The position numbers were made by a program, and so were the translations under genes. The notes beneath the pieces are model-generated. The model worked only from the letters and a program-made list of their open reading frames with translations, was not told the origin of the DNA and did not search any database. From positions 39,322,535-39,386,534 of the forward strand of contig CM059196.1 of NCBI GenBank assembly GCA_030323885.1: a stretch of DNA of 64,000 bases, written 5' to 3'. This DNA is from Branchipolynoe longqiensis (taxonomy: Eukaryota > Annelida > Polychaeta > Phyllodocida > Polynoidae). Positions 53,325-63,761 of the stretch are shown here, one piece after another. How positions within the stretch are numbered: position 1 is the first letter of the stretch; each line of letters starts with the position of its first letter.

Positions 53325-54161
53325 CTGTTGGGGGAAGATAGATTGATTGATTGATTGATTGATTGGTGGTTGCTTTACGCCGTGTCGGCAGCATAGGCCA
53401 TATTCACGGTGAGTCGGGGGAAGAGAATTTTGGGGGTAAAATTGAGTAATGGCGTCATGTTTATACTTCTAACCCTCCCCGTCCTGATATGACCTTAGAT
53501 GTTGCTAGGATATAAAACTTCAACATCCAATCTATCTACATCAATTTTTTTTTTACCTTAGATGTTACTAGGATATAAAACTCTAACAATCCAATCTATC
53601 TACTTCTACTTTTGTTGTTCAGTTTCTGTAACATTTTGGTTGTTTGCTTAGATTAGTATTGTCGTAGGGGTGATGAAAATGGAAAATATTGCGCCTAGAG
53701 CAGGAATCGAGCCCAGATCTGTTGCATTCCAGGCTCGTGTTACATATGTAGAAATCAAATCGAGATAATTGCATTGGTTTTTGAAAAATTGCTGTTTTCA
53801 TCGGCCTATGCAGCTTTAATCAACTAATGTAACCCCCACCCCCGACCCCCAATTTTTTAAATCATTTTTTTAAAGCAGCCCAGCTGACCGTGCACGACTG
53901 GCTCACCTTGAACACCTGGCGCGCGCAGCGGTGCGTGTGGTTGGCGCGCGCCCAGTGCGCCGTGAACTCTGACCCCCAGCTGTACTCGTGGTCGCGGCTG
54001 CCGGCGTACACGACGACGTTGCGGTGGCGCTGCGAGCGCTTCACGGCGCGCGAGATCTCGCCCGAGAAGCTCTGGTCAGCGACGACGTGCACCTGGCGCG
54101 CCTGGCAGTCGGAGATGTCAGCGAGCAGCTCGTCCAGCGAGTAGCGCTCCTTCTCGCCGGC
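53055..54161 (-). CDS. Unrecognised gene, two 3'-terminal exons (54161-53907, 53324-53055); possible caspase-fold domain
   Basis: Both exons are GC-rich, join in phase 0 and use consensus sites: acceptor CGACAG before 54161, donor AAG/GTGAGC after 53907, acceptor CCAACAG before 53324. They encode 85 + 89 residues and a stop. The first has an amphipathic start (SLDELLADISDCQARQVH), a buried strand VVADQSFSGEI, and a second strand NVVVYAGS followed by HEYSWGSEFTAHW. The strand plus S-G resembles the D-x-C-x-S/G-G active-site strand of caspase/C13-type peptidases, with Ser in place of Cys. That is a structural guess, and earlier exons (with any catalytic His) were not found. The second exon has VTNMTIFGAPCDVMPPF and a basic Ser/Ala/Pro-rich end. 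Confidence 0.6.
53340..53420 (-). mobile_element. SINE-like tail D, inverted, in intron
   Basis: (GATT)n, then GGTGGTTGCTTTACGCCGTG, TCGGCAGCATAGGCCATATT, CACGG: the exact inverse of the tail at 36760-36930. Confidence 0.65.
53479..53606 (+). mobile_element. SINE family A tails, tandem pair, in intron
   Basis: GTCCTGATATGACCTTAGAT, GCTAGGATATAAAACTTC and ATCCAATCTATCTAC, then a second partial tail ACCTTAGATGTTACTAGG with the same AATCCAATCTATCTAC ending. A tandem duplication of the 3' end, not two independent insertions. Confidence 0.65.
53907..54161 (-). CDS. Penultimate exon of the unrecognised minus-strand gene
   Basis: 255 bp, exactly 85 codons from AGEKERYSLDEL to RCARQVFK, with splice consensus at both ends. 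GC and CGC/GCG codon use contrast sharply with the AT-rich minisatellite immediately upstream (54180-54480). Confidence 0.65.
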
Positions 54162-54204
54162 CTGTCGACAGGGGCACAAGCAGGCAGATTTTGAATTTAA
54201 AGGT

Positions 54205-54485
54205 CTTCTTTAATTCATGACGAGGCAGGCTTTTTAATTTAGAGGGTTTAAAAAAAAAATCATGACGAGGCAGCCTTTTTAATTTAGAGGTGTCTTAAAA
54301 CAATGTATTCGCGACGAGGCATAATTTTTAATTCAGAGGAATTTTCTTAATTTAATTCACGACGAGGTAGGCTTTTTAATTTAGAAAGTTTTTTAAATTC
54401 ACGACTAGGGAGGTGTTTTTTTTTTAATTTACAGGGGGTTTCTTTTCATTCACGGCGAGGCAGCCTTTTTCATTTAGAGATTATT
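54205..54485 (+). repeat. ~57-bp minisatellite (about 6 units)
   Basis: Units of ATTCACGACGAGGCAGGC, TTTTTAATTTAGAGG and a T-rich spacer. It begins right after the penultimate exon of the minus-strand gene and so lies in its intron. Confidence 0.8.
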
Positions 54486-54779
54486 TTTGGTGGGAAAATT
54501 TTTAATTTTCAAGGGTATATTAGAAGCAGCAGTTGATTGAAACTTTGTATGTGTTATTTTTTATTAAAGGTTTGCCAAATCCGATGGTTTTTGATTTTCT
54601 GGCATATTCCGTCTCAGCTTGCAAGCTCTCAGGGTGACGGGTTCAAGTACAACACATAAAGAGCGATAAGAAAGATGCTTTCACCATAATCATATTTGTT
54701 TAGATGATTTATGCGATACAATATACTAATCTAATTTACTTTCGTTTTAAAGTTACTCTTATTTTCAATATGTTACCAC

Positions 54780-54962
54780 TGTGTATAATTTACAGCATCA
54801 TCTAAGGCCAGTTGTTCTCATACCATGTCCATGTGGTGTGGGAGGTTAAAAATCCCTTGGGTCGGTAAATGTGTAGGCTCGGGCTTTCTATTGACCAACT
54901 GTCTAATGGTGAAAACAAGTCTATTCAGATTTATCCATAATAGGCAGTATAAATCTTCAAGG
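54780..54962 (+). mobile_element. SINE family B, head-less
   Basis: From TGTATAATTTACAGCATC through GTGTGGGAGGTTAAAAATCC, CGGGCTTTCTATTGACC, GGTGAAAACAAGTC to AGGCAGTATAAATCTTC. Confidence 0.75.
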
Positions 54963-54984
54963 AAAGAAAATTCTATTTTAGTTT

Positions 54985-55130
54985 TGTTTTGAAGTTGCTT
55001 TTGTTTTCAATCTAGGCATCTGACTGTGATTGACAAGACTGACAGAATAAATACAACAAAGCTTCCACCATGAATATGGCCATTGCTGCCGACATAGCGT
55101 TAAACTGTCAGCAATCAATTCAACAACTTT
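54985..55130 (+). mobile_element. SINE-like tail D
   Basis: CACCATGAATATGGCCATTG, CTGCCGACATAGCGTTAAAC, then a CAATCAATT end. Confidence 0.55.
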
Positions 55131-55249
55131 TATTTTAAAGAGTTAAGTTTGGATATATTTGAAGAGTAAATATTTAATTTTAACTTTGGTGTGCATACCC
55201 ACATTCTGGCTAATGGCCTTGGTCACCAGTTTTAAAGTGTAGCAGCAAT

Positions 55250-55492
55250 ATTTGAAGAGTTCATGCGCAAAAACACGTAAACGGCAATCTAAAAATTGAG
55301 CTAAACATTAAAATCAAACCTTAAGAAAATTCCATATTTTACATTCCTATTTTTTGGTTCATCGCTCCATAATCATTATATCACTAGAAAAGTGGAAATA
55401 GTAAAAATTTAAATTAGTATCTTGGAAAAATCTGGCATTTTAATGAAGAAAATTGGATTGGCGTTTAAGGGGTTTGACGCCTGAACTTATTT
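55250..55492. mobile_element. MITE family K, copy 2
   Basis: The left GAAGAGTTCATGCGC, AAAAACACGTAAACGGC and AATCTAAAAATTG are inverted at the right as AATTGGATTGGCGTTTAAGG and GACGCCTGAACTTATTT. AT-rich interior. Confidence 0.7.
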
Positions 55493-55599
55493 AATCAGTG
55501 CAACAGTATTGATATTGTATATCAGGATTGTAGGATTTCACCTGTTTTGCTGTAGAAAATTATACAGCGTTTGAAAGACTGTAACATGACCAAAACAAC

Positions 55600-55810
55600 T
55601 TACACGTATTCATAATTATCACAATCAAAGATGACTAGTTATCATGTGCAGCATACCGTGAAACACGATGGGAGTTATAGGGGTTAATTAGGCCCTACTT
55701 AGGACACAACTTACACTTATTCATAATTATCACAATCAAAGATGAGTAGTTATCATGTGCAGCATAGCGTGAAACACGATGGGAGTTATGGGGGTTAATT
55801 AGGGCCCAAC
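55600..55810 (+). repeat. ~110-bp direct duplication
   Basis: AACTTACAC-TATTCATAATT, CACAATCAAAGATGA, TAGTTATCATGTGCAGCATA, GTGAAACACGATGGGAGTTA and GGGGTTAATTAGG occur twice, starting near 55600 and 55708. The second copy ends just before MITE H4. Confidence 0.85.
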
Positions 55811-55849
55811 TATGGTCTGAGGTTCTCTATTGTCAAGCCATCGCTATTA

Positions 55850-56455
55850 AGGCCCAGTCAGACCTTAACGGATTGAGCAACGGACATAAACTGGACAAAG
55901 AATTTTCTATTCCATTGGTGTCCAGTATCAAAATGGACTGAAATGTGTCGAAATATTGCGCTTTCAACGGACAAGGAACGGTCAACCAACGGGCGAAAAC
56001 CGAATGTCAAATGGACGGACCAGACACCAACCGGACACCAACCAGACACCAACCGGACACCAACCAGACACCAATCGGACACCAACTGGACACCTACCGG
56101 ACTGATCATGGATGCGCCGAAAACAGATCAAAAACCGACGGACCGAATTCCCGCAGCACCGTCAATGGACTCTTCAGGATACAAACGGGACACCTAACGG
56201 ATGGGTAACAGACATGAACCGGACAAAATGGACAAAACGGGCTTAAAAAGGACACCGACCGCACACCTCAGTCTGGTTGTGTCAGGTACAAGTTTTGTGC
56301 ATGTTCAAAACTTGTACCGGACACCGCCGGATACTACCAGACAGATAATGGACATGCCGGATGCCAACCGTATATAAACCGTACATTGCCATATTTCAGC
56401 GGACAGTGTCCGGTTTCTGTCCGTTTCTCCAATCCGGTAAGGTCTGACTGGGGCT
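55850..56455. mobile_element. 11-mer-repeat MITE H4 (CCGGACACCAA type)
   Basis: TTA at 55847-55849 and 56456-56458 flanks terminal repeats AGGCCCAGTCAGACCTTAAC and, inverted, GTAAGGTCTGACTGGGGCT. 56026-56098 has at least six consecutive 11-bp words (CAACCGGACAC, CAACCAGACAC, CAATCGGACAC, CAACTGGACAC). A palindrome with 13-bp arms (GGTACAAGTTTTG / CAAAACTTGTACC) is at 56285-56318. The 3-bp TTA duplication fits PIF/Harbinger. Non-coding. Confidence 0.85.
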
Positions 56456-56529
56456 TTAGTGTCATTCAGCCGTAATGTAGAATACCTGCCAACACAGTTT
56501 CATTGCAAACCACTTCAGAAATGTAGGAC

Positions 56530-56895
56530 AAGAACAACAGGCCGAATGAGCTGAGCATTACCTTCGCCGGTGTGGGAATCAGTAAGAATGCAATATCCCC
56601 GTGCGGAATGTCTGAGGTTCGAATCCTATCCGATTTAAACCAGTCTCTAATCAAATGTATACGTGTGACTGACTACCTAGCCTGGTGCTCAACTTAACTA
56701 GGACAGGGCAAGGACTAGTTAGCTCAGTATCAGTATAGTGTGTCTGAATGAAAAGTCGGGTCATAGTGCAGGCGGCCTGGTCTCCCAGTGGGGCAGCACT
56801 ATCAAGAAATTGCCACGAGGACGCGCTGTCACAAGTCCTGATATGACCTTAGATTTTACCAGGATGTAAAATCTGAAGCACATAACCAAAAGAAC
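56530..56895 (+). mobile_element. SINE family A, full-length, diverged
   Basis: ACAGGCCGAATGAGCTGAGC, B box GAGGTTCGAATCC, body GACAGGGCAAGGACTAG and tail CTGATATGACCTTAGATT. Confidence 0.7.
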
Positions 56896-56898
56896 CTT

Positions 56899-57035
56899 CC
56901 CCTGTGGTAAGTCTTGGGATTTGAACCCTAGCGTTCGAACCCATCTTGAGTCAAACCGATGACCTACAGAATTGATTCTTATCACTACCGAGCCTAACAG
57001 TCGGCATTGCCAGTATAGGGCAAGGATCGGTGGAG
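56899..57035 (+). mobile_element. SINE family A head and 5' body
   Basis: GTAAGTCTTGGGATTTGAACC, CTAGCGTTCGAACCC, GAGTCAAACCGATGACC and a body start to AGGGCAAGGATCGG. The 3' half is absent. Confidence 0.6.
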
Positions 57036-57110
57036 TGTGAATGACCAATTGTTGGCGACTGAAATTGCCGCTGCTTTATCAATGAATGCAACAACAATAA
57101 AAAAAAGGGA

Positions 57111-57455
57111 TCAGACGGGATGGCCGAATGAGTTCAGAGTCAGTCTCCCGTTTTGGTAGATCGTGGGGTTCGAACCCACGTTTTCGAACCCTGGTCGCGA
57201 CAAACCAATGACTTAAAAGAATTGATACTTGTCGCTTCCTAGCCTGGTTCTCGGCATTATTAGGATAGGGCAAGGACTGGTTTGGTTCAGTGTCAGGATA
57301 TTGTGACTGAGTGGGATATCAGTTCATGGTGCTGGCGGCCTGTTCTCCCAGCGAGACAGCACTAATAAAGTCGCCATGACTGTACACGACTCGGTACCGG
57401 TCCTGATAGGACCTTAGATGTTGCCAGGACATAAAAGTCCAGCAACCATCCAATA
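57111..57455 (+). mobile_element. SINE family A, full-length double-B-box copy
   Basis: TCAGACGGGATGGCCGAATG, adjacent B boxes GGGGTTCGAACCCACG and TTTTCGAACCCTGG, full body and tail GTCCTGATAGGACCTTAGAT, AAAAGTCCAGCAACC. Confidence 0.85.
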
Positions 57456-57799
57456 ACCATTAGAGCCTATCGCTTGCAGTGAGTAGCTCGCGACTGCCAC
57501 TCACTAACTAGGTCACACTGACATTGCTGGTTCCTGTGTCAGCAGATTTATTCATAGGACTACCCGCCTCTGGGCACTGGTCGTGCAAAGGTTAAATGTG
57601 GCCGTAGTGGGGTGGGGGGGGGGGGCAGGGGGAGGGGGGAATGGGGAAAGGGGTAAAAGGGTTTTGAGACAATGGGAGCTCTGATTTTGTCCCTGGGGCC
57701 ATGTTGTTTTCCGCCCACGCAATTTAACCTAGCTTCCTCCAGAAATAGTACCACCCACCCTCAGCCCCTCCGAAATACCACCACCCACATCCAAGTAAT

Positions 57800-57850
57800 A
57801 TTCCTCATATGACCTTTGATGTTGCCAGGATAAAACTCAAACAACCATCA
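57800..57850 (+). mobile_element. SINE family A solo tail
   Basis: CTCATATGACCTTTGATG, TTGCCAGGATAAAACTC, AAACAACCATC. Confidence 0.55.
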
Positions 57851-58395
57851 TCCCAAGTAGTACACATATTTCCCACATTTCCTAACCCCGCCACCAACCC
57901 TCATCACCCACATCCAAGTAGTACACATATTTCCCACATTTCCTAATACCGCCACCAACCCTCAGCACCCCACACCCAAGCAGTACCCATATTTGCCACA
58001 TTTCCTAACACCGCCACCAACCCTCAGCACCCCACACCGAAGCAGTAACCATATTTCCCACATTTCCTAACACCGCCACCAACCCTCAGCACCCCACACC
58101 CAAGCAGTACCCATATTTCCCATGTTTCCTAATACCGCCACCAACCCTCATCACCCACATCCAAGTAGAACCCATATTTCCCATGTTTCCTAACACCGCC
58201 ACCAACCCTCAGCACCCACATCCAAGCAGTACCCATATTTCCCACATTTCCTAATACCGCCACCAACCCTGAGCACCCACATCCAAGCAGTACACATATT
58301 TCCCACATTTCCTAATACTACCACACACCCTCACCACCTCCCAAAAAATCCCACCATCCACATGCAAACAGTACACATATTTCCCATATTTCCTA
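57851..58395 (+). repeat. ~61-bp minisatellite (about 9 units)
   Basis: Units read CCAAGCAGTACCCATATTTC, CCACATTTCCTAACACCG, CCACCAACCCTCAGCACCC, ACAT. Copies are about 90% alike, right-hand units more diverged. A related start (CTCCGAAATACCACCACCC) lies just upstream at 57766. Confidence 0.9.
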
Positions 58396-58696
58396 TTTGT
58401 TTAATCGTGAGTGGTGAAGTGTGAACAATGTCTAGAAGCGTAAAACCATGCGATGTTTTCAATGAGTTAATTATGTTAGTAATTTAGTTGTATGCGTTGT
58501 AAAGTATTAATTCCAGGTTTATGACTGGGACGGTTATGACTCTCGTGTTTTTTGTGAACGGCTATTTTCTTTTTTTCTTTTTTTATTAGGGGTTATTTTG
58601 GGGATTTTGTTTGTAGGCGTGTGGATATATATAGATTCTTTTTGTGAGTGTTTGGGATATGGGGACAAATAGCTGGTCTGTAGTTCTGCATTATAT
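58396..58696. other. No gene recognised
   Basis: T-rich DNA with TTTTTCTTTTTTT runs; nothing identifiable. Confidence 0.3.
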
Positions 58697-58708
58697 CAGT
58701 TGATTCAC

Positions 58709-59023
58709 CGGACGCGGTGGCTTAATCGGTGCGAGAGTTCAGGGGTTCGATTCCCACTCGAATCAAACCAATGACTTACAAAATGTATACTTGTCGGTTC
58801 CTAGCTTGGCGTTCACCATTAATACAATAGGGCGAGGACTGGTTAGCTCAGTGGCAGGATAATGTGACTGAGTGGGCTATCAGGGCATGGTGCTAGCCCC
58901 CTGATTTCCTAGTGGGACAGCACTATAAAGTTGCCAGGAACGAGCACTGTCACAAGTCGGTACCCATCCTGATATGCTCTTAGATGTTGCTAGGAGATAA
59001 CGTTCCAAGAACCAACCAGCCAT
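58709..59023 (+). mobile_element. SINE family A, intact copy with near-exact target duplication
   Basis: TCAGTTGATTC before and TCAGTCGATTC after (one mismatch). The head CGGACGCGGTGGCTTAATCG has B box GGGGTTCGATTCCC; the body and tail are complete. Confidence 0.88.
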
Positions 59024-59189
59024 CTCAGTCGATTCCGAATACATACGTAGTATAAGGCGATTAAGGGAGAACTGGCGATTTAATTTCAAGGTCGATACGA
59101 ATTGGATAGAGTACGCTTGCGCACGCGCAAACTGGATGACTCACGGTTCACTCACAGTTAATCGAGCCTTTTCACCTCTAGTAAGCCGA

Positions 59190-59490
59190 GTGGATTGAAT
59201 GTCTGAATCGCTAAGAGCCATATGGAAGGGGGCCTAGGTTTGAACCCTGACCGAGTCAAATCAATGAATTACAAAATTGATACTGGTGCTCGGCATTAAT
59301 AGGAGCGGTCAAGGACTGGGTTAGCTCAGTGTCAGGATAATGTGACTCAGTGGGATAACTTGGTTACAGTGCAGGAAGTATTCTACCCCCCCCCCCCCAA
59401 AAGGGCAGCACTATACATCCGCGAGTGCATAGTGTCACATGTCGATATGTGTCCTCATATGCCCTTAGATGTCGGTAGGACGCAAATAAA
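59190..59490 (+). mobile_element. SINE family A, diverged
   Basis: GCCGAGTGGATTGAATGTC, B-box-like GGTTTGAACCCTGACC, AGGACTGGGTTAGCTCAGTG and a weak tail CTCATATGCCCTTAGATG. A C12 run interrupts it near 59387. Confidence 0.65.
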
Positions 59491-59689
59491 GCATAAATAA
59501 AATAGTGAATAGTGCATATGACGTGGTTTTCTTGTAAATTCATGCCGCTGCACACAAGCGCCACCTTATCTGGGTTGTGGAAATAAAGGCTTGTCAGAGC
59601 TGTCACCAAAATTGATATTTATTCTATTTATATATATATTATCAGATGTTTGGATGTCATATTGCAAAGTCAATTTAGCCAATCATACT

Positions 59690-60830
59690 TCACCCCTCCC
59701 TTACAACCCACACTCCCACCCACATCCCCACCCACACTCCCACCCACACTCCCACCCACACTCCCACGTCCACTCCCACCCACACTGCCATCCACACCCC
59801 CACCCACACTCCCACCCACACTCCCACCCACACTCCCACGTCCACTCCCACCCATACTCTCACTTTCACTCCTGCCCCTCACACTCACAGTCCTCCACTC
59901 CTACCCCTACCCCTACCTCCAGCTACACTCACTCGCACACCCATATTTCACATCCACACACACACCTTCCCACCCTCACTCCCACTCCCACTCCCACCCC
60001 CACTCTCGCTCTCACCTCCGTTCCAACCTCCACTCCCACCCCACTCCTTCCTGCACTCGTACCAACCACTCCCACCTCCACTCTCACCCTACCCCACTAC
60101 CACTCCCCATATCCCCAAGTCCAGTCCACCAACCACTCCCACCTCCACTCCCTCCCATACCCATACCCACCTCCACACTCACACTTCCCCACATTCCCCA
60201 CATACTCGCACTGTCAACTCTACTCACTGTCCCTTTACCACTCCCTCCCTCCCCCGCACTACTCCCTCCCCCACTCCCACTCCCACCACACACTTCCTCC
60301 CCCACTCCCACTCCCACTCCCACCACACCCTCCCTACCCCACGCTCACATACATTCTCACCCACAATCACAATCACACCACACCCACACCCGCAATCACA
60401 TCCACAATCCCTCTCCACACTCCCAGCACCAACCTCAACCATATTGACACACACACTATTACCCCTACACACTACTACCCACACCCACTCACAATCACAC
60501 CCACAATCATACACACACCGACACCCATAATTACATCCACACTCCCTCTCTCCACTCCCACCCTCAATCTCACCCACATTCCCGGACAACCACTACTAGT
60601 GCTACCCAGTCTCACCCACACCCACACCATTCCAACTACACTCCCCCACACTCACGCCTACACCCTCATCCACACACCCACTCTTATTGACAACCCCATA
60701 TAAACTCCCGTGCACACATCCCTACCTAGGCCCCCACTCCCACTACTCCCCCCCCCTCCCACTCCCACTACTCCCCCCCCCCCTCCCACTCCCCCAAACT
60801 TCCATCGAAATACCCCTCTCACCACTCCCC
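59690..60830 (+). repeat. CCACTCCCAC-rich tract, ~1.1 kb
   Basis: C/A/T-only simple sequence with CACTCCCACCCA repeats at the left (59700-59860) drifting to CACACC and CTCCCAC words. The 370-residue His/Pro/Thr/Ser frame over it is an artefact of the missing G. Confidence 0.9.
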
Positions 60831-60917
60831 TCTCTAAGCACCACCATTTATAGCCGTGCTATGGAAATATCTGCTGATCTGACAGAATTGTCCGATTAGA
60901 GATCAAATTAAATATAA

Positions 60918-61216
60918 ATTCTCTGTGGCGGAGTGGTTAGAGTGTCTGACTGTTTTCTAGGTCGGACTCCTAATCTGAAAGTCAGTGGTTCGATTTCCCG
61001 TGCCCCCATCTCCGCCAATTTGGATTTGCACTGCTGTGTATAACTTACAGTGTCATCAAAGGCCAGTTGCTCTCATACCATCTATATGTGGTATGGGAGG
61101 TTCAAATTCCATTGGGTCAGTAAAGGTCTAGGTTTGGGCTTTCTATCAACAAACTGTCTAATGGTGAAAACAAGTCTATTCAGACTTATCCATGATAGGC
61201 AGTATAAATCTTCCAG
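60918..61216 (+). mobile_element. SINE family B, full-length
   Basis: The head CTGTGGCGGAGTGGTTAGAG (Ser/Leu-type tRNA A box) has B box AGTGGTTCGATTTCCCG. The body GCTGTGTATAACTTACAGTG, AAGGCCAGTTGCTCTCATAC, TATGGGAGGTTCAAATTCC, GGGCTTTCTATCAAC runs to an end GGCAGTATAAATCTTCC. This copy supplies the head that shows the family is tRNA-derived. Confidence 0.88.
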
Positions 61217-61740
61217 AAAGAAATATATTAAACAATCCCCTTAGTTGATCCCAAGATGGACATGAGGGTACTTTTCAGATTAGCAAATAAAACCTGTATG
61301 ATCAACAGTTACACACAAAGAGATAACTTTCTGAGAAGATCGATAGCTACATGTAGAGGGTGCGGGATTAAAGGGGAGTTTATTAAGTGAAGTATTTCTC
61401 TGGAAGGAGGCATCACTAGGTGAAGCTCAAGATGGTTTTGGGAGGAGGACCCCAGGCTTGCCATAAATAAAAATGTGGGGTTAGCGGGAGGAAAACCCCA
61501 AATGGGACATCCGTGGAAGGGATGCAGGGCGCGATGAATCCCTCACCTGCAGAAATCAAACAAAATAACGGAGATCAAACAAAACTATTGCTCTTCGGAA
61601 GTAGCGCCCCGAATGTTTCCACCACTAGGATTTGGTTCGTTATTGGAGTTTTAAGTCCTTTCAACATATAAGGTTATATCAGGTCGGGCCACCCCTAGGC
61701 TGAGCCCTGTGAAAATGAAAGTTAATGGACTAAACTTTCC
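61217..61740. other. No gene recognised
   Basis: Includes a GGGAGGAAAACCCCAA stretch near 61480 that looks repeat-like, and at about 61630-61700 an inverted family A tail remnant (GTTATTGGAGTTTTAAGTCC, AAGGTTATATCAGG). Confidence 0.3.
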
Positions 61741-61907
61741 ATTTCAAATAACTGGGCGGGATGGCTTAATGGTAAAGCGTACACAGCAATAGCGGTAGGG
61801 CATGGGTAGACTACCCGCTGAACTACTTAATTACAATGTAATGTAAACGGCCGGAAGACCAGCGCCACAAAAGTGAACTGCACTCTTAGTGAACCGCGAA
61901 GCCAGAA

Positions 61908-61941
61908 CCCCCCCCCCCCCCCCCCCAGTGGTGGGGGGGGG
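61908..61941 (+). repeat. C-run / G-run inverted pair
   Basis: About 18 C followed by AGTGGT and 9 G; a potential hairpin and a likely assembly-difficult spot. Confidence 0.8.
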
Positions 61942-62765
61942 GCATGTACGATGCGTGGGAGTTTGTGAGAGGCAGACAATTATAGGAAACATTCACTGAA
62001 TGCCGTCTGCCCCTTCACTGGCACAAAGCCATGTACACACCTACACAGCAGACAACATTTAGTTAGCAGTGCAAATATCGTCTGCTTCCATATAAATGAT
62101 CTCCACTGTCGGCAAACGACATTTACCTCCAACAAATAATAACCTCTTCTCGGAGGGAAAAAGAAGCTATCCAGTGTTAATTCATTAACAACAGCAGGAG
62201 TGCACTGTGGGTATTTTGTGGCAGCCGACATTTAGTTAGTGAATCGAGGCAGAATGGAGGCACTCGGAAAGCCGCTAATGGTTGTCTGACAAATCACCGG
62301 TGTGTTCGGTGTGTGTACACAGGAGTGAGTGTGTGGGTGGGAGTATTTTACCTATTGTGCGTGGTTGTTGTATATTTCATAGTCTGCACTACCGAGCACT
62401 GTTTGCAACGGGTTTCATAATGGACATCACACGGAGTGAACTCAATATAATGTATGTTTATTATATATACCGCATTTCCACGAACAGGAAGTATTCCCAC
62501 ATCCTTCCTCAACTCTTCTGGAGACAAAAGTTTCTATCCATTATTCTCTCCAGCCATTCTGGAAAGTTGTTATTTCTACTGATGGGAGAGGGTTGGAGGG
62601 ATGTCAGCATGTCCTCACTCCATGGTTCACCATAAAAGGCCTTCTTGCTGTTACTATCAGGTAATACCCAAAACATCATAACCCTTCCACACTACACTAA
62701 CACTCCCCTAGAGTAGCTGGTATGAGATTATTGGGAGAGCATTACATCATTCATGTATATCTGCT
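61942..62765. other. No gene recognised
   Basis: Frames at 61980-62231 (-) and 62282-62635 (+) are isolated and carry no known motif. Confidence 0.3.
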
Positions 62766-62769
62766 CTCT

Positions 62770-63039
62770 GTACACTACAAAATAGCGCGATATACCACCA
62801 TATCACACAAGATATAGAAGGATGTAACGTGTGATAGCATGTTATACCAATCACCATGGTATATCACACTCTAGAACGAAATAGCACGATATAACATGAT
62901 ATGACACAAAATAATGCTATATCGCATGGCATAACAGTTAACACGATATATCACACTCTGACATGATATAGTACTACATAACACCCTCTGGCGCGTTCTA
63001 GCATGATAAAACACGTCATAGCTTGCGATAGCACGATGT
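62770..63039 (+). repeat. ~10-11-bp ATAGCACGATA array, left part
   Basis: Quasi-tandem 10-11-bp words (ATAGCACGATA, ACATGATATGA, ATAGCATGATA, TATCACACTCT). It is cut by MITE H5 and continues at 63762-64000. Confidence 0.75.
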
Positions 63040-63042
63040 TAT

Positions 63043-63758
63043 GCCCCTGTCACACTACGACGTAACGAGCCAACGTGAGCCTAACGTGATGATTTTTCGT
63101 CATTACGTTGCCGTACGTTGGGTTACGTTATGATGACGTCATAATGATGTTAGAGTGACGTCGAGCTACGTCATGTTACGTCGTGTTACGTCGGCGCGCG
63201 TCGAGGTTTTGAACCTGTTCAAAACTTTCGACGTATCTCGACGTGAAGCCGTTACGTCGGGATGACGTGACAATGACGTTAGGTAGACGTTCCGCGATCG
63301 TTATAGCAGCGTAAATGACGTTAGAGTCACGTTATGTCACTTCAGAACGACGGCCCGGGTGGGAGCAACGTGTGGGCAGTGTTTTGCACGTTACGGTCAC
63401 GTTACGGTCACGGTACGGTCACGTTACGGTCACGTTACGGTCACGTTACGGTCACGTTACGGTCACGTTACGGTCACGTTACGGTCACGTTACGGTGGCG
63501 TTACGGTCACGTTACGTCCACGTCGCACCCGTTACGGCGATGTTACGCTCACGTTACACTAACGCCCGGTCACGTCGCCAATTACGCCTCCCCCCTAACA
63601 TTGTCACGTTACAGCTAAGGTCACGACGTACACCGACGTTACTTTCACGTTACGCTCACGTCCACAATTTGCATATTACGCCCATAACGTCGACGTAATA
63701 TAATTATTTTCATGTTCTGCCTATGCTGACGTAGTCACGTCGTAGTGTGACAGGGCCT
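63043..63758. mobile_element. 11-mer-repeat MITE H5 (GTTACGGTCAC type)
   Basis: TTA at 63040-63042 and 63759-63761 flanks terminal repeats TGCCCCTGTCACACTACGAC and, inverted, GTCGTAGTGTGACAGGGCCT. 63388-63510 is a run of about 11 copies of GTTACGGTCAC. A palindrome with 10-bp-class arms (GTTTTGAACCTGTTCAAAAC) is at 63206-63225. Long frames such as HVTVTLRSRYG come from the 11-bp period and are not genes. A Harbinger-type 3-bp duplication. Confidence 0.9.
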
Positions 63759-63761
63759 TTA

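Noticed and set aside
59591..60703. 370-residue plus-strand frame, the longest in the window
   Set aside because: It lies wholly on a G-poor CCACTCCCAC tract; His/Pro/Ser/Thr-only content with no domain.
63315..63698. Frames with repeated RSRYGHVTVTL
   Set aside because: Three overlapping frames of the 11-bp run in MITE H5 give the same peptide, which a true gene would not.
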